Positions 43,748 to 52,830 are shown, numbered from the stretch's first letter. The stretch: 64,000 nt of DNA from Motiliproteus sp965230185 (GCA_965230185.1 OZ245995.1:3038001-3102000), one strand, 5' to 3'. Notes: generated by a model not told the origin, from the sequence alone. A program made the numbers and translations.

Positions 43748-44533
43748 TCAGGCACTGAAGAAGCTCTCTTCCAGCACCTCCGACAGGGCGTCGGCCGCGG
43801 CTCTGAGGCGCGGATACAGTTGCCGTTCGGCATCGGGAGGGTCCACCGAGCCTTCCGGCCAGACGATATTGATACAGGCCTTGACCCGACCATCCAGAAA
43901 CACCGGCACGGCGATGCTGCACAGGTCATTGGCCGGCGGAGGCCAGTGGTGTGCCCGACGCTGACCGTAGCCCCGTTCCCGGACTTCCGTCAGCACGCCG
44001 TCAATCCAGTGGCTGTCGGCCGCCAGTCTGCCCGGCTCGCCACCGGCGGCAATCAGCCGCTCCAGAATCTCTTCCCGCTCGGTGTCGGAACAGAAGGCGA
44101 AGTAGGCATGACCGATCGCCGAACGAAGAATCTCCGCCTGCACCCCGATCACTTCGGGGTTGACGGCAAACACCTGCTTCTTGCGGGTACGCTCCACCAC
44201 CTCCATCGCCAGTCCCTTGCGAACCGCGACATAGGAGGGCCAGAACACATCGGCCTGGAGCTCATCGAGAATCGGCCCGGCAGCTTCGGCCAGGGCATCG
44301 GCAGCCATCAGGTTGTCGCCGAGCTGTCCGAGGTGATAGGAGAGCCGGTAGCGGTCGTCACTGAGTCCGCGATAGACCCAGCCGGTCTCCTGCAGGGTAT
44401 GGAGGATGCGTAGCAGCGTCGGTTTGGGCAGCTCCGTCACCCGGTAGATTTCCGCCAGCGATGACGGTGACTGCTGCTGCAGGCATTCCACCACCCGCAA
44501 CCCCCGGGCCAGTACACGGATATGTTTTTCCAT
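43748..44533 (-). CDS. IclR-family transcriptional regulator (copy 1)
   Basis: 261 residues. The N-terminal winged HTH (about 10-62, with LPKPTLLRILHTLQETGWVYRG) precedes an IclR ligand-binding domain (about 90-255, with AFCSDTEREEILERL and CSIAVPVFLDGRVKACINIVWPEGSV). The protein is highly similar along its whole length to the regulator encoded at 44614-45402, so the pair arose by tandem duplication. IclR proteins bind acids such as aromatic intermediates and control adjacent catabolic operons. It lies between the liv operon and the pad operon and is a likely controller of both. Confidence 0.9.
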   Translation of the reverse strand: MEKHIRVLARGLRVVECLQQQSPSSLAEIYRVTELPKPTLLRILHTLQETGWVYRGLSDDRYRLSYHLGQLGDNLMAADALAEAAGPILDELQADVFWPSYVAVRKGLAMEVVERTRKKQVFAVNPEVIGVQAEILRSAIGHAYFAFCSDTEREEILERLIAAGGEPGRLAADSHWIDGVLTEVRERGYGQRRAHHWPPPANDLCSIAVPVFLDGRVKACINIVWPEGSVDPPDAERQLYPRLRAAADALSEVLEESFFSA

Positions 44534-44613
44534 GACAGTTCACTCCCTCAGCATCCGCTCTCAGTCCGGCAGGGTCGTTGCAGGCGGATGACCGACCCCG
44601 GCCACCAACCCAT

Positions 44614-45402
44614 TCACACCGCCGCAAAAAAACTCTCTTCCAGCACACTGGAAAGCCGGTCCGCGGCCTTGCGAAGGCTCGGGTAGAAGGTCTGCTCCAC
44701 CACGGCCCACTCCACGGCGCCTTCCGGCCAGACGATGTTAATGCAGGCCTTAACCCGACCTTCCACAAACACCGGTACCGCAATACCGCAGAGCTCGCCG
44801 GCCGGGGTCGGCCACAGCTTAGCTTCCCGCAGGCCGTAGCCCCGCTCTCTGACATCATGGATCATCTGCTCGACCCATTGCTGGTCGGCGGCCAGCTTGC
44901 CCTGTTCGCCGCCGGCGACCCGCAGCCGCTCGAGGATCTCCTCCCGCTCGGTATCGGAACAGAAGGCGAAGTAGGCATGACCCACCGCCGAGCGCAGGAT
45001 CTCAGGCTCAACCCCGATCGCCTCGCGATTGATCACGATTGCCTGCTTCTTACGGGTGGTTTCGACAATCTCCATCTTCAGTCCTTTCCGGACCGCGACA
45101 TCGGAGGGCCAGAGGATTTCGGTCTGCAGACTGTCCAGCACCGGCCCGGCCGCCTCGGCGAAGGCGTCGGCCGCCATCAGATTGTCGCCGAGATGATGAA
45201 GATGGTAAGAAAGCCGGTATCGATCGTCGCCCATTCCCCGGTAGACCCAGCCCTCCTCCTGCAGCGTGTGCAGAATTCTCAGCAGCGTCACCTTCGGCAG
45301 CGAGGTGGCTTTATGAAGCTCGGCCAGCGAGGCCGGAGACTGTAACTGCAGGCATTCGATCACCTGGAGTCCGCGGGCCAGCGCCCTGATTACATTTTCC
45401 AT
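44614..45402 (-). CDS. IclR-family transcriptional regulator (copy 2)
   Basis: 262 residues from ATG 45402 (MENVIRALARGLQVIECL), chosen to match the start of copy 1; the frame is open to 45420. The HTH (LPKVTLLRILHTLQEEGWVYRG) differs from copy 1 at only a few positions, so both probably bind the same DNA. In the ligand domain the two differ mainly near residues 95-125 and after 215, which could give different effectors. The gene is 80 bases upstream of copy 1 on the same strand and divergent from the thioesterase-pad operon across a gap with two motif copies. Confidence 0.9.
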   Translation of the reverse strand: MENVIRALARGLQVIECLQLQSPASLAELHKATSLPKVTLLRILHTLQEEGWVYRGMGDDRYRLSYHLHHLGDNLMAADAFAEAAGPVLDSLQTEILWPSDVAVRKGLKMEIVETTRKKQAIVINREAIGVEPEILRSAVGHAYFAFCSDTEREEILERLRVAGGEQGKLAADQQWVEQMIHDVRERGYGLREAKLWPTPAGELCGIAVPVFVEGRVKACINIVWPEGAVEWAVVEQTFYPSLRKAADRLSSVLEESFFAAV

Positions 45403-45675
45403 GTCAATTTGAACCTGCAAACGTTGTTATCGGAATAGTTGGTCGCCGCGGCGACCCGTCTGGTGTTCAGAATTATTGTCAACATATCAGATATAACCCT
45501 GAAAACAATGTAGTTTTTATCCAGGCCAGCAGCTCTCAAAGGACCTGGATCGAACACCGGCGGGTTAAATGTCCCCGTATTCTCAGCAGTTTAGCCCGGG
45601 TGCCGGACTCCTCAGGATGTTTCACCTGGTGGAACCGACTACCCTCTGCTGCGTTGCAAGTTCAGGATCGGCTGA

Positions 45676-45684
45676 TGCACTATA
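45676..45684 (+). promoter_or_regulatory. Motif site 2 (TGCACTATA)
   Basis: Context GCTGATGCACTATACAACAG. It is spaced 43 bases from site 3 upstream of the thioesterase-pad operon, a spacing that puts both sites on the same face of the helix. Confidence 0.55.
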
Positions 45685-45718
45685 CAACAGAGTTTTATTT
45701 CAGACCGCCATTCTGATA

Positions 45719-45727
45719 TGCACTATA
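45719..45727 (+). promoter_or_regulatory. Motif site 3 (TGCACTATA)
   Basis: Context TGATATGCACTATATATCAT, an imperfect palindrome (ATGCA and ATCAT arms). Located 79 bases before the GTG start of the thioesterase gene. Confidence 0.55.
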
Positions 45728-45806
45728 TATCATTTTTCGTCTGAATGATTCACCCCGGTTAACGCCAACAAAAATAACAATTAGCCACTACAAAGAGGGT
45801 CACCCT

Positions 45807-46214
45807 GTGAAAGACAGTCTCTCCGTCGGTACCACCTCCACCTGTCGCGTTACCGTCGACCGTGACCGCACCATAGAATTTATGGGCGATGAAGGTCGCG
45901 TCTACTCCACCCCCAATCTGCTGTACGACATTGAAATGGCCTGCCGGGACCTCCTGATGGAGTATGCCGACGAGGGCGAAGACTCCGTCGGTACCCGGGT
46001 CGAACTGGATCATATCGGCGCCACTCTGGAAGGTATGTGGGTGGACATTCAGGTCACCGTCACCGAAATCAAGGGCCGCGCGTTCGGCTTCGATGTCCTG
46101 GTTACCGATCCGCTGGAAAAGGTCGCCATGGGCAAACACAACCGTTTTGTAGTGGATGTCGCCCAGACGGCCGAACGGCTGAAAGCCAAGGCTGACAAGG
46201 TTAAGTCACTGTAA
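45807..46214 (+). CDS. Hot-dog thioesterase, fluoroacetyl-CoA thioesterase-like
   Basis: 135 residues from GTG 45807 (AAGAGGG ribosome binding site 6-10 bases upstream). The fold and sequence (STPNLLYDIEMACRDLLMEYADEGEDSVGTRVELDHIGATLEGMWVDIQVTVTEIKGRAFGFDVLV) resemble the FlK-like single hot-dog family that hydrolyses small acyl-CoA esters. It is the first gene of the operon with padEFGHI, 67 bases upstream of the gamma-subunit gene. Its probable job is to release CoA from an unwanted or dead-end acyl-CoA, or from the enzyme's product, keeping CoA available. Catalytic residues were not individually checked. Confidence 0.75.
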   Translation: MKDSLSVGTTSTCRVTVDRDRTIEFMGDEGRVYSTPNLLYDIEMACRDLLMEYADEGEDSVGTRVELDHIGATLEGMWVDIQVTVTEIKGRAFGFDVLVTDPLEKVAMGKHNRFVVDVAQTAERLKAKADKVKSL

Positions 46215-46281
46215 CGGGCTGTAACTGATCGCAACAGGCCCCGGTCACCATCCGGCCCGGGCCTGGATAAGGACACTGGCT

Positions 46282-46854
46282 ATGCATGAATTACGCATTC
46301 ACGGCCGCGGCGGACAGGGAGCCGTACTGGCCTCGAAAATTCTCGCCAAGGCACTGGTGGAGGAAGGCAAGTTTGTTACCGCAATCCCTGCCTTCGGTTT
46401 TGAACGCCGTGGAGCGCCGGTCGCCGCGTTCATGCGCTTCGACGACAAAGAGATCCGGCGGATCAACAACATCTATACCCCCGATACGGTGATGAGCATC
46501 GATCCGACCGTGATCCGGGCCGTCAACATCTTCGAAGGCGTCGCCCCCGGAGGCTGCTGGATTCATACCAGCAGCGAATCCCCGGACCAGCTGCAGGTGC
46601 CGGAGTGCATCGGTACCCTGGGGCTGTGCGATGCGGTCGGCATCGCTATGGAGGTGTTCGGTCGCACCATCACCAACACCATTATGCTCGGCGCCTTCGC
46701 CAGGACCACCGGCGTGGTATCGCTGGACTCCCTGAAGAAGGGACTGGAGACCGCTAATTTCCGCGACGCCGGACTGCAACAGAATATGTTAGCGGTGGAG
46801 CGGGGCTATGCGGAAACCCGTGTCCTGCCAGTTAACCGGGAGGCCTGCGCATGA
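46282..46854 (+). CDS. padE: 2-oxoacid oxidoreductase gamma subunit, phenylglyoxylate dehydrogenase type
   Basis: A 190-residue gamma subunit. MHELRIHGRGGQGAVLASKILAKAL (1-25) is the family signature. Such subunits hold CoA and structural contacts in 2-oxoacid:acceptor oxidoreductases. The order gamma, delta (2x4Fe-4S ferredoxin), alpha, FAD protein, beta is that of phenylglyoxylate:acceptor oxidoreductase PadEFGHI in Azoarcus, as I recall it; pad names are used by this similarity. Overlaps padF by 4 bases. Substrate not proven: phenylglyoxylate, phenylpyruvate and indolepyruvate are all possible. Confidence 0.8.
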   Translation: MHELRIHGRGGQGAVLASKILAKALVEEGKFVTAIPAFGFERRGAPVAAFMRFDDKEIRRINNIYTPDTVMSIDPTVIRAVNIFEGVAPGGCWIHTSSESPDQLQVPECIGTLGLCDAVGIAMEVFGRTITNTIMLGAFARTTGVVSLDSLKKGLETANFRDAGLQQNMLAVERGYAETRVLPVNREACA

Positions 46855-47168
46855 AACCTGTCGATAAATCCGACGCCCGGCTGATTCCCTACCAGCCGGT
46901 CTATCCGGAAACCACGCCCGACAACCTCTGTCCGGTCGCCTCCGAGTGCACCGGTATGCTGCCCGGCGACTGGCGCGCTGTACGGCCGGTGGTCGACCGC
47001 GCCAAATGCGTCAAGTGCGCGACCTGCTGGATCTACTGTCCGGTGCAGTGCATCGTCGAGAAACCCGCCTGGTTCGATATCAACCTCGATATCTGCAAAG
47101 GCTGTGGAATCTGCGCGAAAGAGTGTCCGCACGGGGCCATCACCATGATCGAAGAGGCGGGGAGATAA
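46851..47168 (+). CDS. padF: Delta subunit with two 4Fe-4S clusters
   Basis: 105 residues. Two cluster motifs are CVKCATCWIYC (Cys53, 56, 59, 63) and CKGCGICAKEC (Cys82, 85, 88, 92), each followed by Pro. The ferredoxin-like subunit carries electrons from the ThDP site towards the flavin or ferredoxin acceptor. The N-terminal third (about 1-45) has Cys27 and Cys33 that may add further structure. It overlaps padE by 4 bases and is followed by padG after 2 bases. Confidence 0.85.
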   Translation: MKPVDKSDARLIPYQPVYPETTPDNLCPVASECTGMLPGDWRAVRPVVDRAKCVKCATCWIYCPVQCIVEKPAWFDINLDICKGCGICAKECPHGAITMIEEAGR

Positions 47169-47170
47169 AC

Positions 47171-48397
47171 ATGACAGCTTTCGAGTCGGAACTTCAGTCC
47201 ACCAACCTCGTCTGCGACGGCAACGAGGCGGCTGCCTGGGGCGTCGCCCTGGCGCGACCCGACGTGGTCGCGGTTTACCCGATCACCCCCCAGTCTTCGC
47301 TGGTCGAGTACGTCTCCCAGTTTGTCGCCGAGGGCATTATCGATGCCGAGCTGATGAACGTGGAGGGCGAGCACAGTGTGCTGTCCGCCCTGCAGGGCGC
47401 AGCCCTGGCCGGCGCCCGCACCTACACCGCCACCTGCGGCCCGGGTCTGGCCTTTATGTTCGAACCCTATATTCGTACGCCCGGTCTGCGCCTGCCCATC
47501 GTCGCCAGTCTGGTGACCCGGGATACCCTCACCCCACAATGTGTCTGGGGTGGTCATCAGGATGCCATGCTGGTGAAAGAGGCCGGCTGGATTCAGATGT
47601 ACTGCGAAACCGTCCAGGAGGTGCTGGACACCACCGTAATGGCCTACCGCATCGGCGAGCATCCGGAAGTGATGCTGCCGGTCAACGTCAATAGCGACGG
47701 TAACTACCTCTCCTACGGCGTTACCGGCATCAGCCTGCCGGCGCGGGCCGACGTCGACGCTTTTCTCGGCGAGAAGAATATTAACTGGCACGCGGCGCTG
47801 GATCCTGAACGGCCGATGGCGGTGGACCCGCTGACCGGTGGCGCTACCGGGCCGGGCCCTTCAATGTTTGTAAAGTACCGTCAGGGCCAGTCCGACGCCA
47901 TGCAGAATGCGCTGCGGGTTATCGAAGAAACCCACGAAGACTGGGCACGACGGATCGGCCGTAGCTACGCACCACTGGTGGAAGAATACCGCCTCGACGA
48001 CGCCGAGTACGCGATTGTCACCATCGGCAGCATGACCGGCGCCGCTAAAGATGCCGTGGATGAGGCCAGAGACCGTGGTGAAGCGGTAGGACTGATCCGG
48101 ATTAAGACCTTCCGCCCCTTCCCGGTGGCGGCAATGAATCGGGCCCTGAATAAGGTGAAGGCGGTGGGCATCGTCGATCGCTCGGTCAACTTCGGCTGGA
48201 ACTGCGGCCCGCTCTACCAGGAAACCCTGGCCGCGGCTCAGAAGCTGCGTCGCTACCTGCCCTCGGCCAGTTTTATCGGCGGTCTGGCCGGTGCCGACAT
48301 CACCGTCGAACAATTCAGTCGGATCATCGAAACCACCGCCGGACTGCTACAGGGTCAGGTTCAGGATGAGCCCATCTGGGTCAATCAGAACGATTAA
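47171..48397 (+). CDS. padG: 2-oxoacid oxidoreductase alpha subunit
   Basis: 408 residues from ATG 47171, chosen because it is 2 bases after padF, has a GGCGGGGAG ribosome binding site and begins like related alpha subunits (TAFESELQSTNLVCDGNEAAAWGVALARPDVVAVYPITPQSS). Longer in-frame starts run into padF. YPITPQSSLVEYVSQFV and GEHSVLSALQGAALAGARTYTATCGPGLAFM are typical. It binds CoA and the oxoacid at the interface with PadI. Confidence 0.85.
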   Translation: MTAFESELQSTNLVCDGNEAAAWGVALARPDVVAVYPITPQSSLVEYVSQFVAEGIIDAELMNVEGEHSVLSALQGAALAGARTYTATCGPGLAFMFEPYIRTPGLRLPIVASLVTRDTLTPQCVWGGHQDAMLVKEAGWIQMYCETVQEVLDTTVMAYRIGEHPEVMLPVNVNSDGNYLSYGVTGISLPARADVDAFLGEKNINWHAALDPERPMAVDPLTGGATGPGPSMFVKYRQGQSDAMQNALRVIEETHEDWARRIGRSYAPLVEEYRLDDAEYAIVTIGSMTGAAKDAVDEARDRGEAVGLIRIKTFRPFPVAAMNRALNKVKAVGIVDRSVNFGWNCGPLYQETLAAAQKLRRYLPSASFIGGLAGADITVEQFSRIIETTAGLLQGQVQDEPIWVNQND

Positions 48398-48410
48398 TTG
48401 GGGAGATACC

Positions 48411-49664
48411 ATGCCACAGAGTAAATACCTGGTAATCGGCAGTTCCCATGCGGCACTGGAAGCGGTTACCGCGATACGGATGCAGGATCCGGACGGCGAA
48501 CTGACCATGATCACCGCCGATCCCCATCTGCCCTATTCTCCCACCGTGCTGCCCTATGTGGTCTCCGGTCGGTCAGCCGCAGACAATATCAGCCTGCGGG
48601 ATGCAGAGTACTTCGACCAGCATCGGATCAACTATGTCACCGGTCGTCGGCTGACCAGCATCGATTCGACACAGAATACGTTGCTGCTCGATAACGGTGA
48701 GCAGTGGCAGTACCAGCGGCTGCTGCTGGCCACCGGCGCAACCCCGGCGATCCCGCCGGTCAGCGGTCTCAATAAGGTGGATTATCTGGTGCTGCGCACC
48801 CTCGACGATGCCAGGGCGCTCCGTGAAGCCTCCGGCCGAGCCCGGAAAGCGGTAGTGCTGGGCGCCGGACTGGTGGGCATGCACGGCGCCGAAAACCTCG
48901 CCGAGGCCGGTCTGGAAGTGACCGTGGTGGAGATGCAGTCCCAGGTGCTGCCGGGCTACTTCGACCCGCAGGCGGCAGGGCTGATCGAGTCCGCCTTCAA
49001 TAACCAGGGCGTGCGAATGCTGATGGAACAGAAGGTGGTCGCCGTCGAGCCGCGGGGAACCGGCTGCCGGGTGCAGTTGCAGAGCGGAGAAACCCTGGAC
49101 GCCGACCTGCTGCTGGTCAGCACCGGCGTGACACCGGTGATCGATTACACCAGCGGCAGCGGCATCGAAACAGATCAGGGCATTCTGGTAAACGACCGGA
49201 TGACCACCAGCGTAGACAATATCTGGGCTGCCGGCGACGTCGCCCAGGGCCGGGATTTCTACAGTGAAGCCACCGTGGTCACCGGTATCCTGCCCGATGC
49301 TGTCGAACAGGGTCGTATCGCCGGCATGGCCATGGCAGACGACCCCTGCACCGGCAGCTATCAGGGCGGGGTTCCGATCAACACCTACACCTTCTACGGT
49401 CAGCAGGCAATATCGGTCGGGCTCAGCAACGGTGGCGATGGCGACGAAATCAGCCTGGATTTCGATCCGGACAGCGGCTTCTTTCGCAAAATCATTCTGC
49501 GGGATAACCGCCTGCAGGGCATCTCCGGGGTTAACGCCGCGCTGGATGCCGGCATCATGTGGCAACTGATTCTGCGTCGTACCGATCTCAGTGAGGTCAG
49601 GGACGAGTTTATCGCCAAACCGCTGGAAACCGGCCGCCGGCTGATGTCCGGCAGCTGGCGCTGA
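48411..49664 (+). CDS. padH: FAD/NAD(P)-dependent electron-transfer subunit
   Basis: 417 residues from ATG 48411, with GGGGAG 5-10 bases upstream; the longer frame from 48291 lies inside padG. Two dinucleotide-binding motifs are seen: KYLVIGSSHAALEAVTAI (FAD, about 4-21) and KAVVLGAGLVGMHGAENLAEAG (NAD, about 146-167), plus VDNIWAAGDVAQG near the C-terminal FAD region. The protein resembles rubredoxin/nitrite-reductase-type NADH oxidoreductases and would pass electrons between NAD and the 4Fe-4S subunits, making the complex NAD-reducing. It sits between alpha and beta genes, as in Pad clusters. Confidence 0.85.
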   Translation: MPQSKYLVIGSSHAALEAVTAIRMQDPDGELTMITADPHLPYSPTVLPYVVSGRSAADNISLRDAEYFDQHRINYVTGRRLTSIDSTQNTLLLDNGEQWQYQRLLLATGATPAIPPVSGLNKVDYLVLRTLDDARALREASGRARKAVVLGAGLVGMHGAENLAEAGLEVTVVEMQSQVLPGYFDPQAAGLIESAFNNQGVRMLMEQKVVAVEPRGTGCRVQLQSGETLDADLLLVSTGVTPVIDYTSGSGIETDQGILVNDRMTTSVDNIWAAGDVAQGRDFYSEATVVTGILPDAVEQGRIAGMAMADDPCTGSYQGGVPINTYTFYGQQAISVGLSNGGDGDEISLDFDPDSGFFRKIILRDNRLQGISGVNAALDAGIMWQLILRRTDLSEVRDEFIAKPLETGRRLMSGSWR

Positions 49665-49751
49665 GCCGGCACAACGGAGTCCGCATTCGGCAGCAGCCGA
49701 TGCGAACTCCCGAATCAGGAATTCCGACAGACTCCATCAGGGAGAAAGCAC

Positions 49752-51095
49752 GTGGGTACAGCCTTTAACACCATCACATTCAATCAGGACAAGTGCAACG
49801 GCTGCGGCGACTGCATGCTTGCCTGCGCCCGGGCTAAGGCCGATTCCGATAACCTGGTCCATTCACGCATTCAGATCCTGGCCAGCGATAGCGAGTCTGC
49901 TGATCTGCAACCGGAACTGGCCATGTGCCGCCAGTGTGGCGACCCTAAATGCGTTGCCAGCTGCCCGGCGGCCGCACTGACCAACAATCCCGATACCGGC
50001 ATTATCGACTGGAACGCCGACAAGTGCGTGAACTGTCTGCTCTGCACCGTCGGCTGTGCCTACGGCGGCATCACCTATAACGCCGAGGTGGGCCACGTCA
50101 CCAAATGTGACGGCTGCGACGGCGATCCGGCCTGCGTAAAGGTCTGTCCGCACGGAGCGCTGGAGTACAACACCTCCGGCAGCGTGTACAACCGTATCGG
50201 TAACCGTGAGGATCTGTTCGTCCCAGGGCTTTCCGCCTGCCAGGGCTGTAACTCCGAACTGCTGATCCGACATACCCTGCGTAACATCGGTCCCAATGTG
50301 GTGGTGGCCACCCCGCCCGGCTGTATCCCCGGGATGGGCACGGTGGGCTACAACGGCAAGACCGGCACTAAGGTTCCCGTCTTCCATCCGCTGCTGACCA
50401 ACACCGCCTCCATGCTGGCGGGCATCAAGAAGCAGTACAACCGGGTGGGACGTGATGTCACCATGCTGGCGCTGGCCGGAGACGGTGGTGTCGGCGATGT
50501 CGGTTTCCAGTCGTTGTCCGGCGCCGCCGAGCGTAACGAACAGCAGCTGTTTATGTGCGTCGACAACGAAGGCTATATGAACACGGGCATGCAGAGCTCA
50601 GGCAGCACCCCGGCCGGTTCCTGGACCTCCACCACCCCGGTGGGACCGGAGATGCAGGGCAAACGCACCGACGCCAAGAACATGGCCAAGATTATGATGA
50701 TGCATAACTGCGAGTATGTGGCGACGGCCTCGCTGGCCTTTATGGACGATTACTACCAGAAGCTGGATCGGGCCATCGAGGCCTCAAAGCGCGGTTTCGC
50801 TTATCTGCATGTCTACGCCCCCTGCCCGACCGGCTGGCGCTTCCCGGCCGCAGACACCATCGAAGTCTGCCGCAAACAGGTGGAAAGCAACTTTGTCACC
50901 CTCTGGGATTTCACCCCTGAGCAGGGATTACGCTTTACCCGTAGCGTCGACAAGCCGCTGCCGATGACCGAGTATCTTAAACAGATCGGTAAATACCGGC
51001 ACCTCAGCGAAGAGCAGGTCAGTCACCTGCAGCAACGGGTCAACAGTCAGGTAGAGAGCCTGAAAGCCTTTGCCCGCCTGAACCAGGCATCCTGA
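49752..51095 (+). CDS. padI: 2-oxoacid oxidoreductase beta subunit with N-terminal ferredoxin domain
   Basis: 447 residues starting at GTG 49752. The N-terminal domain (about 1-140) has 16 Cys in four groups: 15/18/21/25, 59/62/67/71, 92/95/98/102 and 119/122/128/132, for about four 4Fe-4S clusters. The ThDP domain follows: CQGCNSELLIRHTL (163-176) and GDGGVGDVGFQ (243-253) with DNEGYMNTG (271-279). It is the decarboxylating subunit. The gene lies 87 bases after padH and the operon may end here or continue to the ligase gene 163 bases downstream. Confidence 0.88.
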   Translation: MGTAFNTITFNQDKCNGCGDCMLACARAKADSDNLVHSRIQILASDSESADLQPELAMCRQCGDPKCVASCPAAALTNNPDTGIIDWNADKCVNCLLCTVGCAYGGITYNAEVGHVTKCDGCDGDPACVKVCPHGALEYNTSGSVYNRIGNREDLFVPGLSACQGCNSELLIRHTLRNIGPNVVVATPPGCIPGMGTVGYNGKTGTKVPVFHPLLTNTASMLAGIKKQYNRVGRDVTMLALAGDGGVGDVGFQSLSGAAERNEQQLFMCVDNEGYMNTGMQSSGSTPAGSWTSTTPVGPEMQGKRTDAKNMAKIMMMHNCEYVATASLAFMDDYYQKLDRAIEASKRGFAYLHVYAPCPTGWRFPAADTIEVCRKQVESNFVTLWDFTPEQGLRFTRSVDKPLPMTEYLKQIGKYRHLSEEQVSHLQQRVNSQVESLKAFARLNQAS

Positions 51096-51258
51096 GGACC
51101 GCAGTGATACCGGAGCAGATCGGTACGAGGCTGTACCGGATCGCTGCAACACCCGCAATACACGGCTAAAGATTAAGGTTTTTATCGGAGATTTTTTACT
51201 AACCTGTCAGCGTTAGGGACAGAACCGCACGAACAACAATAATAGGGAGGCACCTCAG

Positions 51259-52596
51259 ATGAGTGTCAGCAACACCATGGCTGCAGCGACTGTCGAAGGC
51301 GATGGCTATATGTTTCAGCCGGAGATCGAAACGCTGCCGAGAGAACAGCTGGCCGAACTCCAGCTGCAACGACTTAAAAAGACCCTGAAGCACGCCTACG
51401 CCAACGTTCCCCACTTCCGGGCGAAATTCGACGAAGCCGGCGTCACTCCCGACGACCTCAACAGCCTCGAAGATCTGGCGAGATTTCCCTTTACCGTAAA
51501 AAACGATCTGCGGGATAACTATCCCTTCGGTATGTTTGCGGTGCCCCGCAACGAGGTTTCACGGGTTCATGCCTCGTCCGGCACCACCGGCAAGCCCACT
51601 GTCGTCGGCTACACCACCGGAGACCTGGACCGCTGGGCCCAGCTGATGGCCCGTTCCATCGCCTGCGCCGGCGGCCAGCCCGGCGATATGCTCCATAACG
51701 CCTACGGCTACGGCCTCTTTACCGGTGGTCTGGGCGCCCATTACGGCGGCGAGCGACTGGGCTGTACCGTGACACCGATGTCCGGCGGCAACACCGAGAA
51801 GCAGGTGGTGGTGATGCAGGATTTCGGTGCCGATGTGCTCTGTGCCACCCCCTCCTTCGCCCTCAACCTGGCGGATCACGCCGAAGAGCAGGGTATCGAC
51901 CTTAAATCAGGGCCCCTGCGTGCCGGCATCTTCGGTGCCGAACCCTGGAGTGAAGCGATGCGGGCCGAGCTGGAGGAACGCCTGAACATCAAGGCCGTGG
52001 ATATCTATGGCCTGTCGGAAATCATGGGACCGGGCGTGGCGATCGAATGTGACGTGGCTCAGGACGGTCTGCACGGCTGGGAAGACCACTTCCTGTTCGA
52101 GATCATCGATCCCGACAGCGGCCGGCCGCTGCCGGAGGGTGAAGCCGGCGAGCTGGTGATCACCACCCTGACCAAAGAAGCGCTGCCGATGATCCGTTAC
52201 CGGACCCGGGATATCACAAAGCTCAGTACCGAGCCCTGCAGCTGCGGCCGCACCCATGTCCGCATCATGCGGGTGACCGGTCGCAACGACGATATGATGA
52301 TCATCCGCGGGGTCAACGTCTACCCGTCACAGATCGAATCGGTGATGGTCGGTTTCCCCAACGTTTCGCCCCACTACCAGCTGGTGGTTAAACGGGACGG
52401 CAATATGGACACCCTGGACGTCGAAGTGGAAGCGGACCCGATGGCCGATCCGGACAGCTATTCCGAGATCGGTGACGAGATCCGCCACCATATCAAGTCC
52501 ATGGTCGGCATTACCTGTCGGGTACTGGTAAAGCACCCCGGAGAGATTCCCCGCTCCATGGGTAAAGCGGTTCGGGTCCGGGATATGCGCAAATAG
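51259..52596 (+). CDS. paaK: Phenylacetate-CoA ligase
   Basis: 445 residues. The adenylate-forming signature HASSGTTGKPTVVGYT (104-119), YGLSEIMGPGVA and YRTRDITKLS are all of the PaaK type, and the C-terminal VRIMRVTGRNDDMMIIRGVNVYPSQIE region is complete. The enzyme activates phenylacetate (or a close aryl acid) with ATP and CoA. It is preceded by a gap of 163 bases and a GGGAGG site. In Azoarcus-type gene clusters the equivalent ligase follows the pad genes (padJ). Confidence 0.9.
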   Translation: MSVSNTMAAATVEGDGYMFQPEIETLPREQLAELQLQRLKKTLKHAYANVPHFRAKFDEAGVTPDDLNSLEDLARFPFTVKNDLRDNYPFGMFAVPRNEVSRVHASSGTTGKPTVVGYTTGDLDRWAQLMARSIACAGGQPGDMLHNAYGYGLFTGGLGAHYGGERLGCTVTPMSGGNTEKQVVVMQDFGADVLCATPSFALNLADHAEEQGIDLKSGPLRAGIFGAEPWSEAMRAELEERLNIKAVDIYGLSEIMGPGVAIECDVAQDGLHGWEDHFLFEIIDPDSGRPLPEGEAGELVITTLTKEALPMIRYRTRDITKLSTEPCSCGRTHVRIMRVTGRNDDMMIIRGVNVYPSQIESVMVGFPNVSPHYQLVVKRDGNMDTLDVEVEADPMADPDSYSEIGDEIRHHIKSMVGITCRVLVKHPGEIPRSMGKAVRVRDMRK

Positions 52597-52761
52597 CAAG
52601 GCCGAACCGGCGGGCGGCGCAATGGTAGTCCATTTCGCTGACCCGCCCCCCTTCTCTGCCCGCTCAGGGCTTCCTGCGCCATTCCGCCCTACCGTGACCA
52701 TCCACTCCGGCAGCGGGACCCGGTTATCCCGCTTTTCCTGCACAGTTCCGAACTGATTTCA

Positions 52762-52790
52762 TTCCAACTGTTTTTACTCCAACATTTTTT
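52762..52790 (+). promoter_or_regulatory. Two half-site-like repeats upstream of the MarR regulator gene
   Basis: TTCCAACTGTTTT (52762-52774) and CTCCAACATTTTTT (52777-52790) lie 40-70 bases before the MarR start and resemble the TCCAACTATTTG arm of the inverted repeat upstream of the aldehyde oxidoreductase gene. This would fit autoregulation by the MarR protein. Inferred only. Confidence 0.4.
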
Positions 52791-52830
52791 ATTACAATAG
52801 CTGGACCACAGCCAGCACAGGCGATGACCT

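Larger units (their letters stand above)
45421..45806. promoter_or_regulatory. Divergent control region of the IclR pair and the pad operon
   Basis: No gene is seen. Two motif copies (45676-45684 and 45719-45727) sit 43 bases apart (four helical turns), 131 and 88 bases upstream of the hot-dog gene. TTGTCAACATATCAGATATAAC near 45476 could be a promoter for the plus-strand transcript, but this is uncertain. Confidence 0.5.

Noticed and set aside
46946..47170. Longer N-terminal extension for the pad alpha subunit
   Set aside because: The added residues are Arg-rich and run through the ferredoxin subunit gene in another frame. ATG 47171 has a good ribosome binding site and matches the family start.
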